From assembly GCF_017876755.1 (NCBI RefSeq), contig NZ_JAGIOO010000001.1, positions 1,426,001 through 1,490,000 of the forward strand: a stretch of 64,000 nt of DNA, read 5' to 3'. The notes under the pieces were generated by a model. That model was given only the letters and a program-made list of their open reading frames with translations, made no database searches and was not told the DNA's origin. The position numbers and the translations under genes are program-made. This stretch comes from Crossiella equi. Its GTDB lineage: Bacteria > Actinomycetota > Actinomycetes > Mycobacteriales > Pseudonocardiaceae. Below are positions 16,772-25,853 of the stretch, one piece after another. The first letter of the stretch is position 1. Every line of letters begins with the position of its first letter.

Positions 16772-18241
16772 TCAGAACGCGGTTTCGCCGGGCAGGCCGA
16801 AGAAGTCGTGCCACTTGCGCCCACCCAGGAACCCGGTCCCGGTGGACAGGCCGACGTGCACGTCGGCGGAGTCGGTGTGGGTGAACACGACGATGTCGTC
16901 GCGCCCGTCCCCGTTGAAGTCCCCGACGTAGGGGAACTCCCCGGCCAGCCCGAAGAAGTCACTCCACTTCACCGAGGTCCCGGTGAACGCGGTGGTCTTG
17001 TTCGAGGTCGCCACGTACACGTCGGCGGCGGCGTTCCCGGTGAACGTGGCGATGTCGGCGGCCCCGTCCCCGTTGAAGTCCCCGAGCCGGGCCGTCTCCC
17101 GGCCGACGGCGAAGAACTCGTGCCACAGCGCGGGCGCCCCGAACCCCGACCCGGTGGAGAGCGCGACGAGCACATCGGCGCGGGCACCGTGGGTGAAGGT
17201 GACGATGTCGGCCCGCCCGTCCCCGTTCACATCGGCCACCCCGGGGGTCTCCCCAGCGATGCCGAAGTACTCGTGCCACTTGGCAGAGGGCCCGAACCCG
17301 GATCCGTTGGACAGCGCGACATAGACGTCCCCGAGCGAGTCGCGGGTGAACACGACGATGTCATCGCGACCGTCCCCGTTGACATCCCCGACCGCGGGCA
17401 CCTCCCCGGCCAGGGCGAAGAAGTCGTGCCACTTCCCGGCCTGCCCGAACCCGGTCCCCGTGGACAGGGCCACGATGGCATCGGCGCGCGCCCCGTGGGT
17501 GAAGGTGATGATGTCGTCCTTGCCGTCCCCGTTGAAGTCACCGGTCAACGGCGTCTCCCCGGCCGGGGCGAAGAACTCGTGCCACTTCCCGGACGGCCCG
17601 AACCCATTGCCTGTGGACAACGAGACGTGGACGTCCCCGAGCGAGTTCTGGGTGAAAACCACGACGTCGTCGCGCCCATCCCCGTTGAAGTCGGCGGGCG
17701 ACCCGGTGTAGACCCCCATGAGCCGCCGGGCCTCATCGATCATGACCCGAGCCCGGCCCTCGGCCTGGTCGTACCGCTCGGGACAGCAGGACCGCTGCAC
17801 GCTCTGCGCGAGCTGCCCGGCGGTGTACCCGGGAAAACGCCCCTCATTGGCCTGCGCACCCTCGAAGAACTCGTGGGCGGCGTAGCTGACGTTGAGGATC
17901 TGCTGGGGCGTCCCCCACCCTTGGCTGGGACGCTGCTGGAACACTCCGAGGGAGTCCTTGTCCCCGCAGTCGAGGTTGTTCATGCGGGACTCGACCCACC
18001 CGGCCTCAAACCCGGCGAGCAGGACCTTCTCGGACACGGACCGGGCAAGCCCGACCCGGTGCACGATCTTCAACACCTCAAGGCTGTGCGTGGTGGGAAT
18101 GCTGGCGCAGGCAAGCAACCCAAACCCAGGCTCAGGAAGCGAAGCCAAACCCGGGGGCGAAGCCCCGGCGGAGGAACCAACCAGGCCGAACAGCGTGACG
18201 ACAGCCGCCACCACCGCTCCGCCCCGAAGACGGAAACGCAT
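16772..18241 (-). CDS. Secreted lysozyme-like protein with six FG-GAP repeats
   Basis: A 489-aa exported protein, first gene of the operon that continues with the FG-GAP amidase and DUF4185 genes. After the signal peptide, residues about 40-165 form a lysozyme-like/transglycosylase-type module (ESRMNNLDCGDKDSLGVFQQRPSQGW, then SVQRSCCPERYDQ) common in actinomycete peptidoglycan enzymes. Six 51-residue repeats with D(F/V)NGDG loops follow. They are almost the same as those of the next gene, including at the nucleotide level, which points to recent duplication or gene conversion. Both proteins probably act together on the wall. Confidence 0.85.
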   Translation of the reverse strand: MRFRLRGGAVVAAVVTLFGLVGSSAGASPPGLASLPEPGFGLLACASIPTTHSLEVLKIVHRVGLARSVSEKVLLAGFEAGWVESRMNNLDCGDKDSLGVFQQRPSQGWGTPQQILNVSYAAHEFFEGAQANEGRFPGYTAGQLAQSVQRSCCPERYDQAEGRARVMIDEARRLMGVYTGSPADFNGDGRDDVVVFTQNSLGDVHVSLSTGNGFGPSGKWHEFFAPAGETPLTGDFNGDGKDDIITFTHGARADAIVALSTGTGFGQAGKWHDFFALAGEVPAVGDVNGDGRDDIVVFTRDSLGDVYVALSNGSGFGPSAKWHEYFGIAGETPGVADVNGDGRADIVTFTHGARADVLVALSTGSGFGAPALWHEFFAVGRETARLGDFNGDGAADIATFTGNAAADVYVATSNKTTAFTGTSVKWSDFFGLAGEFPYVGDFNGDGRDDIVVFTHTDSADVHVGLSTGTGFLGGRKWHDFFGLPGETAF

Positions 18242-18551
18242 GCAGGGTTTCCTTCCGATGCAGGGAGACGAAAGGCACTACCTGTGACGCGCCCGGACCA
18301 CCCCCAGGTGATTTGTCACCGGTTGCACGTCTATACGGAAAAGGATTACCCGATGGAGTCTGCGGACCCGGACACTCCGGGTCAATCCTCCGTTTGTCTC
18401 CCCTGGGAGGCGGGGGCTTCTTGATCGAGAACCGAAGATCAAGAGACCGTCCTCGCCGGACGGGCACCGTACTGGAACGGCATCGAGGGCCGCGGATGAG
18501 TTGCCGTGCGGCGCGAGGCCGTGTTGGGCGTCCTGCGGCTGCGCGGAAGTC
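18242..18551. other. Intergenic leader of the FG-GAP operon; no gene seen
   Basis: No credible coding frame was found. On the minus strand this is the upstream region of the lysozyme-like gene. It holds a small hairpin (GGTGA-CAAA-TCACC near 18306-18319) and GGAAGGA 9 nt before the ATG. I looked for a ydaO-type c-di-AMP riboswitch, which often precedes such genes, and did not recognise one. Confidence 0.4.
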
Positions 18552-18618
18552 GGGGTGTGGTGGGGCTGTTCCCAGGGCCGGACATCGCCAGGCCCTGGGA
18601 ACAGCCCCACCACACCCC
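18552..18618. repeat. Perfect 28-bp inverted repeat, 11-nt loop
   Basis: The arms at 18552-18579 and 18591-18618 are exact reverse complements (core GGGCTGTTCCCAGGGCC). Six T follow 10 nt later on the plus strand. The flanks are also partly mirrored: CGGCTGCGC occurs on both sides in opposed orientation. The quinone oxidoreductase ends at 18680, so the hairpin lies in its 3' region. It may be a terminator, but the arm length and mirrored flanks resemble a REP/MITE-type element. Confidence 0.75.
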
Positions 18619-18679
18619 TCCACTCTCATTTTTTCGGCTGCTGCGCAGCCGAGAATCAAGAGACCCGGGGTGGGTGTGG

Positions 18680-19663
18680 CTAGAAGGTGATGACAACCCG
18701 CCCGGTGGTCTCCCCGCCCGCCAGTCGCTGCATCCCATCCGCGGCCTGCTCCAACGGCAGCCGCTCGCTCACCAACGGGCTGATCAGCCCCTGCTCCGCC
18801 AAAGCCGACAGCTCCAGGTGGGCCTCCCGGATCGACGCCGGGTCCTTCCCGACGTACAGCCCCCAGTGCAGTCCGAGCAACGAGTAGTTCTTCACCAGCG
18901 CGTGGTTGAGAGCAGCCGACGGGATCTCCCCGCTGGCGAACCCGACGATCACGATCCGCCCCTCGAAGGCGACCACCTTCGTCGAAGCCCGGAACGAGTC
19001 CCCGCCAACCGGGTCGTAGATGACATCCGCGCCCCGCCCGCCGGTGAACTCCTTCACCGTGGCGATCACGTCCTCGGACTTGCGGTCGATGACCAGGTCC
19101 GCCCCGAGCTGCTTGGCGACCTCGGCCTTCGCGGGTCCGCCCACAACCCCGATCACGGTGGCCCCGGCGGCCTTGCCGAGCTGAACGGCCGCGCTCCCGA
19201 CGCCACCGGCCGCCGCGTGCACGAGCAGCGTCTCGCCCTCGTCCAGCCCGGCCCGGCGGTGCAGGCCGAACCACCCGGTCTGGTAGGCGATGTGCAGGGA
19301 CGCCGCCTGGGCGTCGTCCAGGGACTCCGGGGCGGGCAGCACCTCGGCCGCGTTCACCGCCACCAGCTCGGCCAGCCCGCCGTGGGGCGGGGCCGGGGTC
19401 GCGATGACCCGGTCGCCGATCGCGTAGCCGCTCGCACCCTCACCCAGCGCGACGACCTCACCACACAGTTCGACACCCGGGGTGAATGGCAGTGGCGGGC
19501 GGACCTGGTACTGGCCTCGGCAGAGGAGGGCGTCCGGGAAGTTCAGGGCGGTTGCCTTGACCTTCAGCAACAGCTGGCCGGGGCCCGCCACCGGGTCGTC
19601 CACCTGGTCCAGCCGCAGCACGTCCTTCGGCTCCCCGAGCTCGTGCACCCGCCATGCCCGCAC
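18680..19663 (-). CDS. NADPH:quinone oxidoreductase (MDR family)
   Basis: A 327-aa zinc-independent medium-chain dehydrogenase/reductase. It has the N-terminal GroES-like fold (NFPDALLCRGQYQ, LPFTPGVELCGEVV) and the NADPH site HAAAGGVGSAAVQLGKAAGA (about 148-167). The zinc-binding Cys cluster is absent, as expected for quinone oxidoreductases of the QOR type. GGAGG 6 nt before the GTG start is strong. It is divergent from the nrdAB leader. It probably reduces quinones or enones in detoxification. Confidence 0.93.
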   Translation of the reverse strand: MRAWRVHELGEPKDVLRLDQVDDPVAGPGQLLLKVKATALNFPDALLCRGQYQVRPPLPFTPGVELCGEVVALGEGASGYAIGDRVIATPAPPHGGLAELVAVNAAEVLPAPESLDDAQAASLHIAYQTGWFGLHRRAGLDEGETLLVHAAAGGVGSAAVQLGKAAGATVIGVVGGPAKAEVAKQLGADLVIDRKSEDVIATVKEFTGGRGADVIYDPVGGDSFRASTKVVAFEGRIVIVGFASGEIPSAALNHALVKNYSLLGLHWGLYVGKDPASIREAHLELSALAEQGLISPLVSERLPLEQAADGMQRLAGGETTGRVVITF

Positions 19664-19748
19664 TACGCACCTCCACGCACCGTGATCACGTACTCCCCCA
19701 TCGTGTCATGTCGTTGCGACACGCGAAATGGCCCCATCTGGGGCTGAG

Positions 19749-19776
19749 TTGCGAGGGGCACCCCTACATGTAGTAT
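19749..19776 (+). promoter_or_regulatory. nrdAB promoter with candidate NrdR box
   Basis: A -35-like TTGCGA (19749-19754) is 16 bp from a -10-like TAGTAT (19771-19776). The 16-bp sequence CCCCTACATGTAGTAT at 19761-19776 overlaps the -10 and fits the NrdR-box pattern acaCwAtATaTwGtgt at most core positions. NrdR boxes usually come in pairs 31-32 bp apart. A weak second candidate lies at 19729-19744. Repression by NrdR is inferred. Confidence 0.6.
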
Positions 19777-19784
19777 CCCTCCCG

Positions 19785-19998
19785 CTGGAGGTTCACCGGG
19801 TCACCGCAGACCCGGTGAGGCAAGAGGGAACCCGGTGTGATTCCGGGACTGCCCCGCAGCGGTGAGTGGGAACGAACGCCGTCACCGGCCGAGCGATTCG
19901 CGCCGGTAGCAGCACTGGGCTCCACGGCCCGGGAAGCGACGGCAAGTAGGAACCCCGGGTCGATCCCCGGTGTGCCCATGAGTCCGAAGACCTGCCTT
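19785..19998 (+). ncRNA. Cobalamin (B12) riboswitch upstream of nrdAB
   Basis: Conserved cobalamin-aptamer segments appear in order: GAGGCAAGAGGGAACCCGGT, then GGGACTGCCCCGCAGCGGT, then an arm with GGGAAGCGACGGC, and finally AGTCCGAAGACCTGCC at 19981-19996. It begins at about the predicted transcription start. In Streptomyces, B12 riboswitches are known to shut off class Ia nrdAB when cobalamin can support the class II enzyme; the same logic is expected here. About 300 nt of leader follow before nrdA. Confidence 0.92.
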
Positions 19999-20149
19999 CA
20001 GCGGGTGCGCCGCCGGCGTGCCCGGTTCGCGGTCTCGTGGGAAGGCCGAGCGGACGACTCCGGGGCGCTTCGCCGTGCCCCCGTCGGCCCTCGCCTGCCT
20101 CTGACTCCGCGGCCCGTCCGTGCCGATCTCGCGAGGAGAGCCGACCAGC

Positions 20150-20191
20150 ATGAACGCATCGCCAGCGAGCCCGGCACTGCCCGTGGGTTAG
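20150..20191 (+). CDS. Possible 13-aa leader peptide in the nrdAB leader
   Basis: ATG to TAG encodes MNASPASPALPVG between the riboswitch and nrdA. GAGGAGAG lies upstream, but at a long spacing of about 12 nt. It could be part of the expression platform or simply chance; nothing proves translation. Confidence 0.25.
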   Translation: MNASPASPALPVG

Positions 20192-20302
20192 GCGCCCACC
20201 ACAGCTTCCCCGGCACGGTCCACCCGAACCCGCCACCCCGGGTCCCCGGGCGTCCCCTGCTGCCCTTTTCCGCCCAGCACAACGACTTTGGAGCAGTCCA
20301 CA

Positions 20303-23158
20303 GTGTCAGTGCACTCGCCAGACGCACCGGCGGCGACCACCCCCGGCGTGGTGACCGTGATCCGCCGCAACGGCGCGGTCTCCCCCTTCGACGCGGGCAA
20401 GATCTCGGCCGCGATGACCAAGGCCTTCCTCGCCGTGGAGGGCACCGACGCGGGCGCCTCCGCCCGGGTCCGCGAACAGATCACCGAGCTCACCGAGCAG
20501 GTCGAGCTCGCCCTGCTGCGGCACGCCGGTCCCGAGCGCCCGCTGCACATCGAGCAGATCCAGGACCAGGTCGAGCTCACCCTGATGCGCAACGAGCACC
20601 ACAAGGTCGCCCGCGCCTACGTGCTCTACCGCGAGGAGCACAGCAAGGCCCGCGCCGAGGCCACGCCCAAGCCGGAGGCGCCGAAGTTCTCCGTGCGCCA
20701 GGCCGACGGCACGCTCGCCCCGCTGGACACCGACCGGCTCGCCCTGGTCATCTCCGAGGCCTGCGCCGGACTCGAGGCCGTGGACGCCGACACCGTCGTG
20801 GCCGAGACGCTGCGCAACCTCTACAACGGCATCAGCGTCGCCGAGCTGAGCATCGCGCCGGTCATGGCCGCGCGCACCATGGTCGAGAACGACCCGAACT
20901 ACTCCTTCGTCAGCGCCCGCCTGCTGCTGGACAAGGCGCGCGGCGAGGCCCTGTCGTTCCTGGCCGGGGACACCCGCGAGGCCAGCCACGCGCAGATGAC
21001 CGAGCTCTACCCCACCTACTTCGCCGACTTCGTCCGGCGGGGTGTGGAGCTGGACCAGCTGGACGCCGAGCTGGCCAAGTTCGACCTGGAGCGCCTGGGC
21101 GCCGCACTGGTGGCCGACCGCGACCTGCAGTTCCAGTTCCTGGGCATGCAGACGCTCTACGACCGCTACCTGCTGCACAGCGACGAGGTCCGCTACGAGC
21201 TGCCGCAGGCGTTCTTCATGCGCGTGGCCATGGGCCTGGCGCTGCGCGAGGACGACCGCGAGGCGCGGGCGATCGAGTTCTACGACCTCATCTCCAGCTT
21301 CGACTTCATGTGCTCCACCCCGACGCTGTTCAACGCGGGCACCACCCGCTCGCAGCTGTCCTCCTGCTTCCTCACCACGGTCGGCGACGACCTGGAGGGC
21401 ATCTTCCACGGCATCAGCAACAACGCGCTGCTGTCGAAGTACGCGGGCGGCCTGGGCAACGACTGGACCCCGGTCCGCGGCATCGGCGCCCACATCAAGG
21501 GCACCAACGGCAAGTCCCAGGGCGTCGTGCCCTTCCTCAAGATCGCCAACGACACCGCGGTCGCGGTCAACCAGGGCGGCAAGCGCAAGGGCGCGGTCTG
21601 CGCCTACCTCGAGACCTGGCACATCGACGTCGAGGAGTTCCTCGACCTGCGCAAGAACACCGGTGACGACCGTCGCCGCACGCACGACATGAACACCGCG
21701 AACTGGGTGCCGGACGAGTTCCTGCGCCGCGTGCGCGCGGACCTGCCGTGGACCCTGTTCTCCCCGGACGAGGTCCCGGACCTGCACGACTCCTACGGCC
21801 AGGAGTTTTCCCGCAAGTACGCCGAGTACGAGGCGGCGGCCGACCGGGGCGAGATCCGCGTGTTCCGCCGCGTGCAGGCCAAGGACCTGTGGCGGCGCAT
21901 GCTGACCATGCTGTTCGAGACCGGGCACCCGTGGATCACGTTCAAGGACCCGTGCAACCTGCGCTCGCCGCAGCAGCACTCGGGTGTCGTGCACTCCTCG
22001 AACCTGTGCACCGAGATCACCCTGAACACCACGATCGACGAGGTCGCGGTGTGCAACCTGGGCTCGGTCAACCTGGCCCAGCACGTGACCGCCGACGGCA
22101 TCGACCACGCGCGCCTGGAGAAGACCGTGCGCACCGCGGTCCGCATGCTGGACAACGTGATCGACGTCAACTTCTACACCATCCCCGAGGCGCGCCGCTC
22201 CAACATGCGGCACCGCCCCGTGGGCCTGGGCCTGATGGGCTTCCAGGACGCGCTGTACACGCTGCGCCTGCCCATCTCCTCGCCCGGCGCGGTGGAGTTC
22301 GCCGACCGCAGCATGGAGGAGATCTCCTACTACGCGATCTCCGCCTCCGCCGAGCTCGCGGCCGAGCGCGGCCACTACGAGTCCTTCCCCGGCTCGCTGT
22401 GGAGCCAGGGCGTGCTGCCCATCGACTCCATCCAGATCCTGGCGGACAACCGCGGCGGCGACCTCGCCCTGGACCGCTCCGCCACCCTGGACTGGGAGAC
22501 CCTGCGCAAGCGTGTGGTCGAGGTCGGCATGCGCAACTCCAACGTGATGGCCATCGCGCCGACCGCGACGATCGCCAACATCACCGGCGTGAACCAGTCG
22601 ATCGAGCCGCTGTACCGCAACCTGTACGTGAAGTCGAACATGTCCGGCGACTTCACCGTGGTCAACCCGCAGCTGGTGCGCGAGCTCAAGGAGCGCGGCC
22701 TGTGGGACGAGGTCATGATCGGTGACCTCAAGTACTTCGACGGCAGCCTGGGCGCGATCGACCGCATCCCGGCGGAGGTCAAGTCGCTGTACGCCACGGC
22801 GTTCGAGATCGACAGCGAGTGGCTGATCGAGGCCGCGGCCCGCCGCCAGAAGTGGATCGACCAGGCGCAGTCGCTCAACCTCTACATCGCCAAGCCCAGC
22901 GGCAAGAAGCTGGACTCGCTGTACCAGCTGGCCTGGCTGCGCGGTCTGAAGACCACCTACTACCTGCGCTCGCAGTCGGCCACGCACGTGGAGAAGTCCA
23001 CGCTGCGCGGCACCGACGGCAAGCTCAACGCCGTCTCCCCGGTGATGACCGCCCCGGCGCCCGTCACCCCGGCCCCGGCCATCTCCCCCGCCGCCGCCCA
23101 GGCCGCCGAGGCGCTGGCCTGCTCCATCACCGACCCCGACTGCGAGGCCTGCCAGTGA
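20303..23158 (+). CDS. nrdA: Ribonucleoside-diphosphate reductase, alpha subunit (class Ia-type)
   Basis: A 951-aa large subunit that reduces ribonucleotides to deoxyribonucleotides. It has two N-terminal ATP-cone-like regulatory segments (about 15-115 and 120-215), then the catalytic barrel. The active-site Cys and Glu are in [11 protein letters not shown] (about 570), and [10 protein letters not shown] and [12 protein letters not shown] are conserved. The C terminus carries the redox tail DCEACQ that exchanges electrons with thioredoxin. GTG at 20303 is chosen because GGAG lies 9 nt upstream; TTG at 20288 is the outer alternative. It overlaps nrdB by 4 nt. Expression is probably set by the B12 riboswitch and NrdR. 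Confidence 0.97.
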   Translation: MSVHSPDAPAATTPGVVTVIRRNGAVSPFDAGKISAAMTKAFLAVEGTDAGASARVREQITELTEQVELALLRHAGPERPLHIEQIQDQVELTLMRNEHHKVARAYVLYREEHSKARAEATPKPEAPKFSVRQADGTLAPLDTDRLALVISEACAGLEAVDADTVVAETLRNLYNGISVAELSIAPVMAARTMVENDPNYSFVSARLLLDKARGEALSFLAGDTREASHAQMTELYPTYFADFVRRGVELDQLDAELAKFDLERLGAALVADRDLQFQFLGMQTLYDRYLLHSDEVRYELPQAFFMRVAMGLALREDDREARAIEFYDLISSFDFMCSTPTLFNAGTTRSQLSSCFLTTVGDDLEGIFHGISNNALLSKYAGGLGNDWTPVRGIGAHIKGTNGKSQGVVPFLKIANDTAVAVNQGGKRKGAVCAYLETWHIDVEEFLDLRKNTGDDRRRTHDMNTANWVPDEFLRRVRADLPWTLFSPDEVPDLHDSYGQEFSRKYAEYEAAADRGEIRVFRRVQAKDLWRRMLTMLFETGHPWITFKDPCNLRSPQQHSGVVHSSNLCTEITLNTTIDEVAVCNLGSVNLAQHVTADGIDHARLEKTVRTAVRMLDNVIDVNFYTIPEARRSNMRHRPVGLGLMGFQDALYTLRLPISSPGAVEFADRSMEEISYYAISASAELAAERGHYESFPGSLWSQGVLPIDSIQILADNRGGDLALDRSATLDWETLRKRVVEVGMRNSNVMAIAPTATIANITGVNQSIEPLYRNLYVKSNMSGDFTVVNPQLVRELKERGLWDEVMIGDLKYFDGSLGAIDRIPAEVKSLYATAFEIDSEWLIEAAARRQKWIDQAQSLNLYIAKPSGKKLDSLYQLAWLRGLKTTYYLRSQSATHVEKSTLRGTDGKLNAVSPVMTAPAPVTPAPAISPAAAQAAEALACSITDPDCEACQ

Positions 23159-24231
23159 CCGCGCTCGAACCCACCATCGACTCCACCGGGCTCGGGGAGA
23201 TCGACCGCTCCGGCGGCCGCGTCAGCGTCGACGACAAGGCGATGATCAACTGCCGCGCGGACGTCAACCAGCTGCTGCCGCTGAAGTACGGCTGGGCCTG
23301 GGACAAGTACCTGGCGGGCTGCAACAACCACTGGATGCCCACCGAGGTGTCCATGCAGGCCGACATCGCGCTGTGGAAGTCCCCGAACGGGCTGACCGAC
23401 GACGAGCGCCGGGCGATCAAGCGCAACCTGGGCTTCTTCGCCACCTCGGAGTCCCTGGTGGCCAACAACATCGTGCTCGCGGTGTACCGCCACCTGACCA
23501 ACCCGGAGTGCCGCCAGTACCTGCTGCGCCAGGCCTTCGAGGAGGCCGTGCACACCCACACCTTCCAGTACATCTGCGAGTCGCTCGGCCTGGACGAGGG
23601 CGAGCTGTTCAACATGTACCGCGAGGTGCCGTCCATCACGGACAAGGCGGCGTGGGCGCTGCGGTACACGCAGAACCTGGAGGACCCGGACTTCACCACC
23701 GGCACGCCGGAGAAGGACCAGGCCTTCCTGCGCGACCTCGTGGCCTTCTACGTGGTCTTCGAGGGCATGTGGTTCTACACCGGCTTCGCGCAGATCCTGT
23801 CACTGGGCCGCCGCAACAAGATGGTCGGCATCGCCGAGCAGTACCAGTACATCCTCCGGGACGAGTCGATCCACCTGAACTTCGGCATCGACGCGATCAA
23901 CCAGATCAAGATCGAGAACCCGCACCTGTGGACCGCGGAGTTCCAGGAGGAGATCCGCACCATGCTCCGCGAGGCGTGTGAGCTGGAGGTCGCCTACGGC
24001 CGCGACACCATGCCCAACGGCCTGCTGGGGCTCAACTCGGAGCTGTGCGAGCAGTACATGCACTTCATCACCAACCGGCGCTGCGTGCAGATCGGGCTCG
24101 CGCCGGTGTTCCCGGAGACGGAGAACCCGTTCCCGTGGATGTCGGAGATGATGGACCTGAAGAAGGAGAAGAACTTCTTCGAGACCCGGGTCATCGAGTA
24201 CCAGAGCGGCGCGGCACTCGACTGGGACTGA
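23155..24231 (+). CDS. nrdB: Ribonucleoside-diphosphate reductase, beta subunit
   Basis: A 358-aa R2 subunit that houses the diiron-tyrosyl radical. Carboxylate and His ligands are visible in [13 protein letters not shown] (with the likely radical Tyr), [10 protein letters not shown] and [10 protein letters not shown]. The C-terminal tail that docks in NrdA is present. The GTG start is inside a GTGA overlap with nrdA, so the two subunits are translationally coupled. No nrdS-type regulator follows; a strong terminator does. Confidence 0.97.
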   Translation: MTALEPTIDSTGLGEIDRSGGRVSVDDKAMINCRADVNQLLPLKYGWAWDKYLAGCNNHWMPTEVSMQADIALWKSPNGLTDDERRAIKRNLGFFATSESLVANNIVLAVYRHLTNPECRQYLLRQAFEEAVHTHTFQYICESLGLDEGELFNMYREVPSITDKAAWALRYTQNLEDPDFTTGTPEKDQAFLRDLVAFYVVFEGMWFYTGFAQILSLGRRNKMVGIAEQYQYILRDESIHLNFGIDAINQIKIENPHLWTAEFQEEIRTMLREACELEVAYGRDTMPNGLLGLNSELCEQYMHFITNRRCVQIGLAPVFPETENPFPWMSEMMDLKKEKNFFETRVIEYQSGAALDWD

Positions 24232-24246
24232 TCCGCACCTGATGCG

Positions 24247-24281
24247 TTAATGGCGCGACCCTTCCGGGGTCGCGCCATTAA
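24247..24281 (+). terminator. nrdAB terminator hairpin
   Basis: A perfect 15-bp stem (TTAATGGCGCGACCC and its complement) with a 5-nt loop TTCCG, starting 15 nt after the nrdB stop. The arm ends TTAA supply a short U-rich tail. Confidence 0.85.
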
Positions 24282-24293
24282 CATCTCCGCGAT

Positions 24294-25007
24294 ATGAGCT
24301 CGAAACTCGTCGCGCTGACCTTCGACGCCCACGACCCCGAGGCGCTGGCCCGCTTCTGGGGCGGTCTGCTGGGCTGGGACCACATCGAGCGGACCGGCGA
24401 CGCCCGCACGGTGCTGCCCGCCGACGGCACCGGCTTTCGCCTGCACTTCGAGCCGTCCACCGAACCCAAGCGCGGCCCGAACCAGGCCCACTTCGACCTG
24501 ACCAGCAACCTGGCCAGCCAGGAGTCCACGGTGGCCAGGGCCCTGTCCCTGGGCGCGCGCCACATCGACGTGGGCCAGCTGCCCGAGGAAGGCCACGTGG
24601 TCCTGGCCGACCCGGACGGCAACGAGTTCTGCGTCATCCAGGAGGGCAACAACTTCCTCGCCGACACCGGCTTCATCGGCGCCCTGGCCTCGGACGGCAC
24701 CCAGGCGGTCGGCTACTTCTGGGCGGCGGCCCTGGACTGGCCCCTGGTGTGGGACCAGGACGAGGAGACCGCGATCCAGTCCCCGACCGGCGGCCCCAAG
24801 ATCACCTGGGGCGGCCCGCCGGTGGCCCCGAAACTCGGCAAGAACCGCCTGCACTTCGACCTGCGCGCCGACGGCGACCTGGACGCCGAGGTCGAACGGT
24901 TGCTCGGCCTCGGCGCCAAGCACCTGGACATCGGGCAGGGCGAGGTCGACTGGGTGGTGCTGGCCGACCCCGACGGCAACGAGTTCTGCGTGCTGCCGCC
25001 TGCCTGA
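24294..25007 (+). CDS. VOC-family protein with two glyoxalase-like domains
   Basis: A 237-aa protein made of two tandem vicinal-oxygen-chelate modules (about 1-118 and 125-237). Each ends in the repeated phrase LADPDGNEFCV, which supplies the last beta strand and a metal-ligand Glu. Members include bleomycin-resistance proteins, glyoxalases and dioxygenases. No substrate can be read from sequence. The start is 13 nt past the nrdAB terminator and lacks an obvious SD. Confidence 0.88.
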   Translation: MSSKLVALTFDAHDPEALARFWGGLLGWDHIERTGDARTVLPADGTGFRLHFEPSTEPKRGPNQAHFDLTSNLASQESTVARALSLGARHIDVGQLPEEGHVVLADPDGNEFCVIQEGNNFLADTGFIGALASDGTQAVGYFWAAALDWPLVWDQDEETAIQSPTGGPKITWGGPPVAPKLGKNRLHFDLRADGDLDAEVERLLGLGAKHLDIGQGEVDWVVLADPDGNEFCVLPPA

Positions 25008-25012
25008 CCCGG

Positions 25013-25753
25013 CTACCGCTCCGGCAGCCGGTACACCGACACGTGCGACCGGGAGTCGGCGGTGAACGCGCTCCCGTCCCAGTCCGCCCACCGCTCCTCC
25101 AGCCTGAACCCGCCGAGCCGGGCCATGAGGTCCAGCTCGGCGGGCCAGACGTAGCGGTGCGGCGTTCGGACGACCTCGGCGGCCCCGTCCCGCTCCCCGA
25201 AGCGGAAGTGGTGCGACACCACGCGCTGCCGCAGCACGTCGTAGGTGTCCAGCCCGACGTACCCGGGCTCGCTGTGCCACACGGTGGCCTCTCGCCCGGG
25301 CGGCAGTGCCCGCAGCTCGGGCACCCACAGCTCCACCACGAACCGACCGCCGGGCCGCAGGTGCCGGGCGGCGTTCCGGAAGCACTCGACCTGCTCGTCC
25401 TGGGAGAGCAGGTTGGCGATGGTGTTGTAGACGAGGTAGACCAGCGCGAACTCTCCGGGCGCGGTGGCCGTGGCCATGTCGCCCAGGACCACCGGGATGG
25501 CGGTCTCGTCGGCCTTGGTGCGCAGCCGGGCCACCATCGCCGGGGACAGCTCGATCCCGGCCACCGGCACCCCGCGCGCGGCCAGCGGCACGGCGACCCG
25601 GCCGGTGCCGATCGCGAACTCCAGTGCCCGGCCGTCCCCGGCGAGCCCGGCCAGGCGGTCCACCGCCGGGTCCAGGACGTCGGGGGCGAACATGCCGGTA
25701 CCGGGGGTGTCGTAGCGGGCGGCGATCTCGGGGGTCCAGATGTCGTCGGGCAC
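25013..25753 (-). CDS. Class I SAM-dependent methyltransferase
   Basis: A 246-aa small-molecule-type methyltransferase. The SAM-binding motif I is ALEFAIGTGRVAVPL (about 44-58), followed by motif II VAGIELSPAMV, an acidic GDMATA and the LVYLVYNTIANL strand. C-terminal strands are as in the Methyltransf_25 group. The GTG at 25753 is taken because homologous sequence starts about there (PDDIWTPEIAARYD). A further upstream start at 25822 would add 23 Pro/Arg-rich residues. It is convergent with the VOC gene. Confidence 0.87.
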   Translation of the reverse strand: MPDDIWTPEIAARYDTPGTGMFAPDVLDPAVDRLAGLAGDGRALEFAIGTGRVAVPLAARGVPVAGIELSPAMVARLRTKADETAIPVVLGDMATATAPGEFALVYLVYNTIANLLSQDEQVECFRNAARHLRPGGRFVVELWVPELRALPPGREATVWHSEPGYVGLDTYDVLRQRVVSHHFRFGERDGAAEVVRTPHRYVWPAELDLMARLGGFRLEERWADWDGSAFTADSRSHVSVYRLPER

Positions 25754-25853
25754 CTGGCCACGATCGCGGGGGCGGGCCGGGGTGTCCACCGGTTTTGCCG
25801 GGCAGCGGCCTGCCGCCCGCAACCCGGGGCCGCCCCACCACTAGCGTGTGATC

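Noticed and set aside
18242-18360. ydaO-type c-di-AMP riboswitch upstream of the wall-enzyme operon
   Set aside because: Expected from context, but I could not find the conserved paired elements.
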